The translations under genes were made by a program, and so were the position numbers. Below the pieces are notes generated by a model, which searched no databases, was not told where the DNA came from, and worked only from the letters and a program-made list of their open reading frames with translations. DNA of 64,000 bases from Plicaturopsis crispa FD-325 SS-3 (taxonomy: Eukaryota > Basidiomycota > Agaricomycetes > Amylocorticiales > Amylocorticiaceae), in assembly GCA_000827205.1 (NCBI GenBank), contig KN832554.1, positions 2,667,789 through 2,731,788 of the forward strand, in the 5' to 3' direction. Below are positions 55,685 through 64,000 of the stretch, piece after piece; within the stretch, counting starts at the first letter, position 1, and each line of letters starts with the position of its first letter.

Positions 55685-57443
55685 TCATGCGAGGACGAGG
55701 AGGGCGCCGCCGCCAATGCACAGCGTGCTCACAAGCAGACCGGCACCGATGCGCAGCAGGCCGCCGCTCTGGCCGCGCGCCGCACCGCTGTGAGAGGAGG
55801 ACGAGGACGAGCCCGTCCCGCTAACGAGCGGCTTCGTGGTCGCGCCCGCAGCGGTGGACGTGGCGACCGGGATCCCCGTGCTGCCAGAGAACCCAGACGC
55901 GATGCACGCGCTCGTCGCACTCGCCGCCGCCGCCGTGTCCGTAGGCTTCCCCGCCGTGCTCAGCGTCGCGACGCCGCCAAAGTCGCACGCACTCGCGGAG
56001 CGCCCCTGCAGCTCGTAGTACGCGCCGACGGCGATGTCGAGCTTCTGCACGGGGTCGCAGAACGACAGCGCGCCGTACGTGCCCGTGGTGCCGTTCGCGC
56101 TCACGGCATCACACGCCGCGGAGCTAAGCCCGCAGACGGTGCCGAGGTCCGTGCCGATGCTCGCGGAGGACGAGCCCTCGTTGAGCGTGGAGAGGCAGGA
56201 GAGGTTGTTGATGACGCAGGTGCATACGTCTGCGTTGGGCGTGGGCGGGAGGCTCGTGGCCGCGGGCCAGGACGCGTTGCTCGAGGGGCACGCGACGGGC
56301 TCGGAGACGGTCGCCGTGTACGAGGCCTTGGCGAGGCTCGTGGGCGTGGCCGCTGCGTACGCGGACTTGAGGTTGGTGAAGTCGGAGTTGGGCGTGAAGG
56401 ACGAGCCGTCGGACGATATGGAGCCGAGACCAAAGTTGTTCGATTCCTCCTGGTACTCGTAGATGATCCCGCCGGACCACACGTCGGACATCTGGGAGCT
56501 GAAGAGCGTCGAGATGTCCCCGAATGTGCGCGGGGTGACGGCGTTGCAGCCAAACTCGGAGAAAAAGGCGGGCACGCCGAAGTTCTGCAGCTCCTGTGTG
56601 CGCGCCTGGTACCCCGAGGTCTGGAACGTGCTGTTTCCGCACCATTCGTAGATATTGAGCCCCCAGTAGTCGATGCTGGAGGCGGTGTCTTCGCACGCGA
56701 GGTAGTAGGGCAATATCGCGCGCGAGTTGGGTGAATCTGTCGCCGTGTATCCGACTAGCTGCGTGTAGCCGTGCGCGGACAAATATGTTTTTATGTCGCG
56801 GACGGCCGCCTTTATGAACGGTGCGGCACCGTCGTCAGTGACGGTGTTAATCTAAAGAGCACATGGTCACTGAGATGGGCGCCTAACGACATGAAATGGG
56901 AACGGGAGAACGCACGACTTCATTTCCGATATTGAAACCAAAGACATTTGAATAACTTCCGAAGGCTTCAATTGTCGATATGAAACTTGTCATGAGGGAA
57001 ACGTCCCAGCTGGGCGAGTCTGTGTTGATGGCTGCGCTCGGCGTCGCGAGGTCGAGGACGACGTATATGCCTGCGGCATCGAGCGCGGCCATGCAGCTGC
57101 TGTGGTCGAGGGACGCGTTCACCTGGTACACGCGTATGAAATTGACTCCGAGCTGCTGGAAAAACGGCACGTCTCGGGCGCATCCTGCAGCGTTCCCGAG
57201 GGGGTCCAACGCGCTGATGGTACCGCTAGATTTCACAGAATTGGTCTCTGAGGAGCCGTAGTTGCCCGAGTAGGCGACACCCTTGACATAGACTCTGTTT
57301 CCCGAGGACGAATCGAACAGAAAACTGCCCTTGACCTGTATGGGGGGGAGTGCTGCGCTGCAAAGCTGCGATGCTAGCAGGACGACGAGGGCGAATGGGA
57401 ACGTGAAAGCGTACATGGCGAGTGCTGGTCGTGCACGGTGCAT
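55685..57443 (-). CDS. GPI-anchored beta-1,3-glucanosyltransferase (Gas family, GH72 + X8/CBM43)
   Basis: Two exons on the minus strand, 57443-56916 and 56851-55685; 1695 nt, 564 aa (start at 57443, or at 57416 where a cleaner signal peptide YAFTFPFALVVLLASQL begins). GH72 core: KGVAYSGNYGSS, PFFQQLGVNFIRVYQVN, VFGFNIGNEV (acid/base Glu), IDYWGLNIYEWCGNST and FFSEFGCN (nucleophile Glu). A Cys-rich X8/CBM43 module follows (CTCVINNLSCLST...CGLSSAACDAV). The end is a Ser/Thr-rich stretch, small residues and a hydrophobic tail, the signal for a GPI anchor. Gas/Gel/Phr enzymes cut and rejoin beta-1,3-glucan chains at the outer cell surface during wall growth. Confidence 0.95.
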
Positions 57444-58755
57444 ATGAAGACGGGGGTGGTGCCGGTCAAAGTCGAACCGTGTGGACTCTACACCGCTGGC
57501 TCAACAAGAAAATTTCAGTCGTGGAAACATGCGGCGTGAGGTGAATAGATAATGGGAAGAACGACGGGCGTGTGAGTGGACGGCAAGAATGAAGGGCGAA
57601 ATTCGCCGTGATAAGTCGAAACCTTCTTCGATCGAGACTTATCGAGACTTCGAGCAGTCCGAGATTAGATTCGGACTGCGCGGCGTTCCTCATAATATTA
57701 AATGACTGCGCCGGGCCCGAGTGACAAGCATAACATAGCATTCTCGTGCACTGCTATGCAGACTGGTCGCGTAGGAGTGTAAAGAATAGGGATGTATAAA
57801 GTATTAGGATGAGGCCGAGGGGTTCATCCTCCAGCATTTTCCCGCATGCCGAACGCCAGCTATAAAAAAACTCCATCAAAAGACACCATGATCTGCACAA
57901 GTACACGCCCACAGGCAAGCGCCAAGCTATGCCCGTCCAGTGCGTACACGGCATACGAAGGCCTACGAGCAACCTACAACGGCTAGTGATAAGCCGCGGT
58001 GTCCAGTTACTCGCCGTACACTAGGACCGTAATGACAAACTCACCGTGTGACGCAACCAAACGAGATGTCTGTTGTCCTAGCTCAGGCTGGTTCAGGAAT
58101 TGAATGGTAGGATGTCAACTATGAATGGCACCGTGCACGGCGTGAAGCAGGTGTTTCCCTACCTTTGGCATGGTCGGTCCGATGGAGTCCATACCGCAAT
58201 ATGCGATGCCCGAATGCTTTGACGGACGGAATGGCCACCTCAGTGATACGGAGAGACGGGTAGGAGATCAAACACCGTCTGCACTGATCATGAGGCTACA
58301 TGAGGCTACACGAAAGAAATGGAGCCAAATGTCAGTTGTATACCCACCGTTGAACAAGATAGCACACCTAGCTGTCATCGATATTGTCCCGGAAAGCAGC
58401 TGCGGGAGACGGGAAGAAACTTGACTAGGATGGTGTGGCCGATTTGACCTGGACCTTTCCTTCGTTGACGAGCACACGAACTTGTGATTCGAAATTTAGA
58501 GGAAGCGCACGCGACTTCGGCCACCGCAGACTTGGAAGACCCTTGAATGTAAACATGGCAGTGCATAATGCAGTGAAGCTGCGAGCATGATACAGGTTTC
58601 GTCGAGACCGTATGCACAAGAGAAGGAGTCCGTTTCGTTGCCCAGTTCGATACGCAGCGGTAGACGGGACACAGCAGTCAAAGACGATTTGTATCAGTCG
58701 CAAGGTTACTCACATGAAGTCCCATTGACTCAACCTAGACGTCACTAAACGCAGG
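57444..58755. other. GH72 promoter region and flank of the MRX11-like gene
   Basis: About 1.3 kb. The part next to 57444 must hold the GH72 promoter. An imperfect duplication CGAGACTT occurs twice at about 57634-57652 and another (ATGAGGCTAC, twice) at 58289-58308. A minus-strand frame ending at 58425 finishes with coding-like sequence (LNFESQVRVLVNEGKVQVK). It could be a small gene of about 43 codons starting with the ATG near 58556, but support is weak. Confidence 0.4.
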
Positions 58756-59354
58756 TCATAGACGCCGCCTAAATGGCCGCATAACATTGATTCGAATGGG
58801 CTCGACAATGCGCCGCGAGAATAACGGGGAGAGATACAAGGATAATCCAACTCGAACTGGCAGCAGAGCCTGACAAGCAGAAAGACGCGTCTATTAGCTC
58901 TGGGCTCAGATGCATACAATGATACACTCACCTTTCCTGCAGCATACGCTACGACCGCATTGGCAAGATCTCCTGCAATATTCGCAGAGACGCGGTGGCG
59001 GTCCTCATCCGTTTCGATTTGCCCCTTCTCGAAACCGAACACCCCATATCGTCTCCCGACCCTGCCGGCCCACCGCTCACCCTCGTCTATCCAAGTCCGG
59101 AATTTCTCTCTGGCCCATCCCGTCTCGCGTTTCCAGTCATCCCGTTCCTCCTGAGATACCATTGCCACCAGGCGTTCGCCGACGCCGAGCGCGCGAGCGC
59201 CGTAGAAAACACCAACAAGGGGAACGAGTGCCGTTATTTCATGGAGTACTGCAAACGACAGCACGAGCGAGGATAGCGGGGATCCCGTACGCGTAGATAT
59301 GGCCTGCAGCGCCGCCTTATAAGGCGCGAATCGCGACCGACGGAGGTCGCTCAT
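58756..59354 (-). CDS. MRX11/YPL041C-like mitochondrial membrane protein
   Basis: Two exons on the minus strand, 59354-58932 and 58869-58756; 537 nt, 178 aa. Recognised pattern: SSLVLSFAVLHEITALVPLV with VFYGARALGVG (one or two membrane spans), a charged stretch (REKFRTWIDEGERWAGRVGR), then ANAVVAYAAGKALLPVRVGL and SRRIVEP at the C terminus. This matches the fungal family containing yeast YPL041C (Mrx11), a mitochondrial inner-membrane protein linked to the mitochondrial expression machinery. Without the 62-bp intron the frame would run on with an unrelated tail. Divergent from the next gene with only 110 bp between start codons. Confidence 0.78.
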
Positions 59355-59464
59355 GGTGAGAGCAGAACGAGGAGAACTTCCGAATTCCGGAACCAGCGCC
59401 GTGCAATTTCACCGACACGGTCGCGACTCTCTGACATTGACATTCCTCCTCTTCCTCCTCCATC
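59355..59464. promoter_or_regulatory. 110-bp bidirectional promoter between two putative mitochondrial genes
   Basis: The shortest divergent spacer in the window. Pyrimidine-rich toward the + gene. Co-expression of the two genes is a reasonable inference. Confidence 0.5.
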
Positions 59465-60918
59465 ATGCTCTCCCGCTCCCGCACAGTCGCTGTCCGCCGT
59501 CGAATACAATGGCGAGGGATGTCGACAGCAGAGCCCCCAGAACGCGAACTGCATGCGGGGGAGCGCTCCTGGGCACCGCGCCAATTTTCCAAGCGAAATC
59601 TGGACGAGGGCCCACGATCTGCGCTGCGTTTCAAGGAGGAAGGGCGCACAGTGTGCATACGGCCATGGCACGGGGTCAACTCCATGACGGAGGGCTTGGC
59701 TATCCTGCGCGGCGTGGAGAAGAAGTATGGCCGAATACGCGAATACAGGTTCATCCGCGTGAGTGCGTCCACAGTGCATAATCGTACCAACATAACATAT
59801 CGGGGCTGGTGTAGGATTATGAACGACCTGAAAAGTACCAGAAGTTCTTCTGGGCGGACTTCCAGGACCCAGAGTCTTTCAGGCTAGTCTCGACGGAGGG
59901 CGACAATATCCAAGTGCGGGTGCCGCCGGCGAAGAACTCTGAGCTCGATGGCGGGTTATCACTACAAGACATCGATGCACTGTTGGAGCCCCAATCTCAG
60001 AACAATGAGAAGGACAGTGCGGACTGGATGGACGTCGCCTCGAAATCTCAGGTGGACGGTAGCGAGATGCAAGTGGTGGACGTCAGAATAGAACGGCGAG
60101 GTATGTATCCAGGATATTCCTGCTCGTCACCGACGCATTATTGACTATGCGTAACTGCAGCCTACCATTTCGAGAAGAACGACAGCGAGGCTATAGAGGC
60201 AACGCGAAATAAGAAACTAGCGACAGGCCACGCCTTTTGCCAATGGGGCGGATTTGCCAAACTCGAGCCGCTCACATCGTCGCCTTACACCTCCGGCGAT
60301 GGGCCTCAGTCCATAGACAAGCTGCGCATGCGCGAGGCTCTCTCTAAATGGAGCACCATCGTAGGCCGACAGGATCCCTCCGTCGCTGTTGCCGACGAAT
60401 CTCCTGCACCGAACGAACCTCCATCTCACTCTGCACCGAGTACACCTCGACGGGAGGAGACACACAAGAGGCCGCCGGCGGAAGCGCCTGTCGTGCGCTC
60501 TGTGAACGAATGGGAGCCGCTGCCAGACGCGTCTGTAGAAGTCACTTCGACGTCGGAGGCCGAGGCTGCGAAGCGCGCTGAACGCGAGCGGATGCTGCAG
60601 AGATTCCAGCCTGGCTTCCTTCGACTCAACAAGGAGTCGTCGGATCCCGTCATTTCCTCGTCGCCTACACCCAAACCCAAACCATCAGTGAAGACGCCAT
60701 CTCCGCGAAAAGAGAAGGCAAGCACCGAAACACGCGAAAAACCGGCGAAGGCGGCTGCTGCCCCATCGCCGCCGCCCAGGAAAGCGTCTGCAAAACCCAG
60801 AACGGAGAGGAAGACAGAAAGGACGGCACCGAAAGAGAAAAAGCCACAGCAGGAGCCTGTGCCTTCGTCTTTGAAAGACAGGTTGTGGGGCCTTATCGGT
60901 GGCAACAAGTGGAATTAG
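59465..60918 (+). CDS. probable mitochondrial protein of unknown function
   Basis: Three exons, 59465-59758, 59815-60100, 60161-60918; 1338 nt, 445 aa. The N terminus (MLSRSRTVAVRRRIQWRGMS) is Arg/Ser-rich without acids, like a mitochondrial presequence. A conserved-looking section follows: LRGVEKKYGRIREYRFIRDY, KYQKFFWADFQDPESFRLV, HAFCQWGGFAKL. The C-terminal 200 residues are low-complexity, Pro/Lys/Ser/Ala-rich and positively charged, ending LKDRLWGLIGGNKWN. I do not recognise a family. Similar presequence plus basic-tail layouts occur in mitochondrial RNA or ribosome factors, but that is only suggestive. Confidence 0.75.
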
Positions 60919-61377
60919 GTGAAGTGTCGTTTTTCTCGTTTACAGTACTGGAGTTTCTCACTTTGCTTGCTCAGACAGGGAGCCGTGTCTACGCATCTAC
61001 ACATATATTCTACTTGCATTTATCTACTCAGCTGCTTGCTATCCATCCTCCGTTCATTATAATGCACATTCCCCCGCTTTCGCACCTCAGGTATCATGAA
61101 TATGTACCCCCAGCTCACGCTTGAGCTACGATGAGGACGGCATAACACGCGATAATGATAACTCAGGTATAATTTTTGGACCATCAATAACCTCGATAAA
61201 TGTAAGTACAATTACAGGGTCTGCATTTTCCCTTCCCTTCTCCCTTTCCGCGTCGTTGCGTGCCATAGGGTCACCGCAAAAATCTATAAATGCTCTTACA
61301 TTCTACCCGTCCGTCCCTAATGTCCGAATATGAACCTCCGACCCCCACATCGCAGTGGATAGATGATGATGGATGAA
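60919..61377. other. convergent 3' intergenic region
   Basis: Between two 3' ends; AT-richer than its surroundings. No gene seen. Confidence 0.5.
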
Positions 61378-62636
61378 TCATGTTTTCTCAGCGGTGCGCG
61401 CTTGAGTAGGTTCATCCCGCTCTTTGCCCTTGCCCTTTGAGTCGCTCGTGGTCGAATCGTCCTGATACAGCCCGTGCTCCTCTATGTAATCCACAACTGC
61501 GGAGGGGAGGAGGTACTGCACGGACAGCCCACGGCGCAGGAAAAGCCGTACTTTCGTGGACGAAACATCGTTCTGGATGAGCTGCGAGATGAGGTGGATG
61601 TTGTGTCGCCATCGTGCGAGGCTGTCGGTCGCCTGGTCCATGCCCGACCCCGCGCGCTCGACGATGAGGGTACCGTACCGTCCGAGTATGTGATCGAGCT
61701 GAATAGGGTGATGCCTGTCAGCTTGCACGCCGTAAATAGGCACAGAACGGAAGACTTACATCGGCATATGACCATACCCCGGGTTCGCTCATCGTGCTAA
61801 TTAGGTCCGAGCCCGCGAGGAGCATGACCCGCACATTCCGTTGTTCCCCGTCCTCTGTGTGGACGCCTCCCAGCACAGTGTTGATCTCGTAATCGAAATG
61901 ATCCAAGACGACAGCCGTGCGCTGGTATGATTGGAACGCCTCCCAGGAGTCCACCATTAGCCAGGCAGCAGGCTGTTGTGCGGCGATAGTGCACATGTTT
62001 ACTCTGGGACATAGTCAGCGTTGCATTCGCAAGACCGTGTGAGACATGGAGCATGGAACACCTCGCAAGACTCTGGGGATATGGGCTAAGTTGGCCATGG
62101 GGAGCGTTCGGTTACGATGTGCCAGTACGCTATTACACAGAGCTGCAGCACGCCGTGCAATCGCGCACACTGCTGAGGCATCATAACGCGAAGCTGACAT
62201 CTACTCCCGGAATTCCGGATACGGTACGGCAACCGGAATTATACGGAAGTCTTTGCAAGATCCCCAGCGCGACCATCTCTCGCGGCAGCAGAGGATGTAA
62301 CACGACAGCCTCGGGGAGAGCAGCGTAAATGAATATGGCTGAACAAACTCACCGATGATGTGCACTGAGCAGACCCGCCTTCTTGTACATGTCACTGACA
62401 GGACTGAGGTACCCGCCAACAATCTCGAAATCGGTGTTCTGCCGAACGTAGTCCTTGGCCATCTCGAACATCCGGAGATGGAGGTAGGTTACTGGGCTGA
62501 ACGAGCCACAGGCTACGAGCACGATCGGTTGCTTTCGAGAGTCTCGGAGAGTGCGCGAGAGCCTGTGGGATGGAAAGGAGTAGTTTGGCGGGTTTGTAAA
62601 GTCGCTCGGACTTCGAGTTTCGTTCGTCGTTGCCAT
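61378..62636 (-). CDS. nicotinamide/nicotinic acid mononucleotide adenylyltransferase
   Basis: Three exons on the minus strand, 62636-62353, 62003-61760, 61698-61378; 849 nt, 282 aa (an in-frame ATG at 62675 would add 13 residues). NMNAT signatures: VLVACGSFSPVTYLHLRMFE (the nucleotide-binding GxFxPxxxxH motif with SP in place of NP), GGYLSPVSDMYKKAGLLSAH, MVDSWEAFQSYQRTAVVLDH, VMLLAGSDLISTM, ERAGSGM, and ISQLIQNDVSSTKVRLFLRR (the SSTxxR motif). The enzyme joins NMN or NaMN with ATP to make NAD or its deamido form. Intron 1 is 349 bp, several times the usual length here. Confidence 0.93.
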
Positions 62637-63929
62637 TTTGTTGGCAGAATGGCGGACGGTCTGGAGAGCGAACACGAACGAGAGATAAATAAAAGTGCGG
62701 GTATGGGCAGAGGAATGAATTGACTCGCCAGTAAAAGCATTTGCTGTATTCAGAGCGGCATGTAATCATTTGTTCCCACGCTCTGCGATGCCGACGGCAA
62801 CGACGCAGGAACGCAGCCACCGTGTGGCTGCGGTTTGGCTTAGCGGCCGCCCTGTGTCACTTACCTGTGAACGTCGACGGTCTCGCAGCCCTATGTTGTC
62901 CAAGCGCTCAGAATAAACCTGGAAGCTACACTTTGGGATCGGTGGACTCCCGGATTCCCTGCTGGAGGTCTCTCGCCTTTGCCGGGTGCTCGCGGCCAAT
63001 CAGGAGAAACAATCACCGTATCGTGCCCAAGTTGTAAACAAGTGCGTGGTCTAGCGATATCCTTGAAATACGAGCAGGATTAGTTGATGTGCAGTACATC
63101 GCGAATGTACTCGCTCAGAGGATCACGCTAGGGTAAGCGCCGGAGTCTGGACACTTTCATCGACGTCGTTCATCTGTTGAAACTGTCAACTGGATTTACT
63201 CCCACAGGCTCAAGCCCGGCAGGGTTCCTCCGTTTCCATTATGCCAGAATCGTTCCTTACTCCCCGGAGGATAGTCCGCCTCGTGTCATCTGTGGCGTTG
63301 TTGCATTTCGCGACTTTGCTCCATATACGCGTTCGTATCGAGCCACCCTTCTCCGCGTCTCAGCCTAGCTGCAATGTGCATGCCCAAGTGGATAGGCTCC
63401 GTGTCGGCGAGCCCACACTTACCTAGACGGCGCATCAAAATTAAATCCATATCTCCAGCTGATCCAATGCTGTACCCCATCAATGCCATGCATCATTTCC
63501 CATCTTATCTGCTTGCAGAATGGTCTACCTCAATAATGTCCGGAAACATCGACGACGATTGCAAGGAGAGCACTCACCACTGATGATCAGTCTCGATCAG
63601 TGGGTGCAACAGAACGAAAGGGTCGCTCAGGATCGTTTCATCATCGCGAGCAGCGAAGGAACAGGGCGCCGCCGACACATCAGGTTTGGAGCTTGGCCAG
63701 GCGCAATGGTATCACAAGCCTTGATGCTGCATCAAGTGCTCTCCTCGAGCTGGACCGGACTGGATTCAATTTGCAGCTCGCAACGCCCTCACAACAGCAA
63801 TCGGTGACGCAAGTCGCACCAACGTCGTATTCGCAGTTTTCCAATCGCACGGTGCAGCAATATGGGGGTGGTGTGGAGGTGATGTGCGAAAGCATGCATT
63901 CATGGATAGACGTCTAGACTGCTACACAG
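62637..63929. other. upstream region of the NMNAT gene; no gene resolved
   Basis: Several frames of 60-105 codons on both strands. A good minus-strand donor (GTAAGT) follows a coding-like stretch near 63425, and + strand frames at 63520-63917 are open, but no coherent gene model emerged. Part of this DNA probably holds the 5' portion of the gene whose exon is seen at 63930. Confidence 0.4.
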
Positions 63930-63982
63930 GATATTTTTGAGACATCTCTACGGACCTGGGTATTGAAAAGGCAGGGCGAAAA
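63930..63982 (+). CDS. possible internal exon of a gene leaving the window
   Basis: A 53-nt segment bounded by an acceptor (CTACACAG) and a consensus donor (GTAAGTGA), open in the frame DIFETSLRTWVLKRQGE. The size and borders fit the exons of this genome. No family recognised, and connections on either side are unknown. Confidence 0.35.
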
Positions 63983-64000
63983 GTAAGTGAGCAACGGGGA

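Noticed and set aside
55571-56734. 387-codon + strand open frame
   Set aside because: It lies antisense to the GH72 second exon and its Arg/Gly/Ala-rich sequence is the mirror of GC-rich codons there.
1-64000. Possible LTR elements, LINE fragments or CRISPR-like arrays
   Set aside because: No reverse transcriptase, integrase or capsid sequence, no long direct terminal repeats and no regularly spaced repeats were seen by eye; the only transposon recognised is the MITE.

Overview
The window is nuclear DNA of a basidiomycete fungus, most likely a wood- or litter-inhabiting Agaricomycete. The grounds are very dense introns, nearly all 45-90 bp with GT..AG ends, short intergenic spaces, and lignocellulose enzymes (a CBM1-bearing glucuronoyl esterase and a PL14 lyase) among conserved housekeeping genes. 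For most genes I rebuilt the exons by hand. Exon lists are given where every splice phase closes and the total length is a multiple of three.

Layout, left to right: an alpha-arrestin with its 5' end outside the window (+); TIM22 (-); a 20-exon TRK potassium transporter (-); GlcNAc-6-phosphate deacetylase (+); an intronless F-box-like protein (+); a dihydroxyacetone-synthase-like transketolase (+); an F-box protein (-); a Zn2Cys6 transcription factor (+); a His/Gly-rich repeat protein (+); a 178-bp Tc1/mariner-type MITE; a CE15 glucuronoyl esterase with CBM1 (-); RER1 (-); a Dal5-type MFS permease (+); and a Pho85-type cyclin (-). Next comes a long gene-poor stretch (33.8-42.1 kb) in which I find splice-coherent fragments of at least one unrecognised + strand gene. 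It is followed by a PL14 lyase (-), a mitochondrial P-loop ATPase (+), NAB2 (+), a SAP-domain protein (-), an intron-containing tRNA-Leu(CAA), an Impact-domain protein (-), an NFKBIL1-like protein (+), a GH72 glucanosyltransferase (-), an MRX11-like mitochondrial membrane protein (-), a probable mitochondrial protein (+), NMN adenylyltransferase (-), and an unassigned exon at the right edge.

Functional threads: carbohydrate use (deacetylase, CE15, PL14, GH72 wall remodelling), membrane transport and its control (arrestin, TRK, MFS), mitochondrial import and maintenance (TIM22, MRX11-like, P-loop ATPase), RNA handling (NAB2) and cell-cycle control (cyclin). I see no gene cluster in the metabolic sense, no virus-derived element and no CRISPR array.

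The most unusual feature is the number of microexons. RER1 has 6- and 10-nt exons, TRK has 8-, 15- and 16-nt exons, the transketolase has 12- and 15-nt exons, and the CBM1 of the esterase is spread over six exons. All are supported because they restore conserved family sequence in phase. The best candidate for undescribed biology is the unrecognised + strand gene(s) between 37.6 and 40.7 kb.
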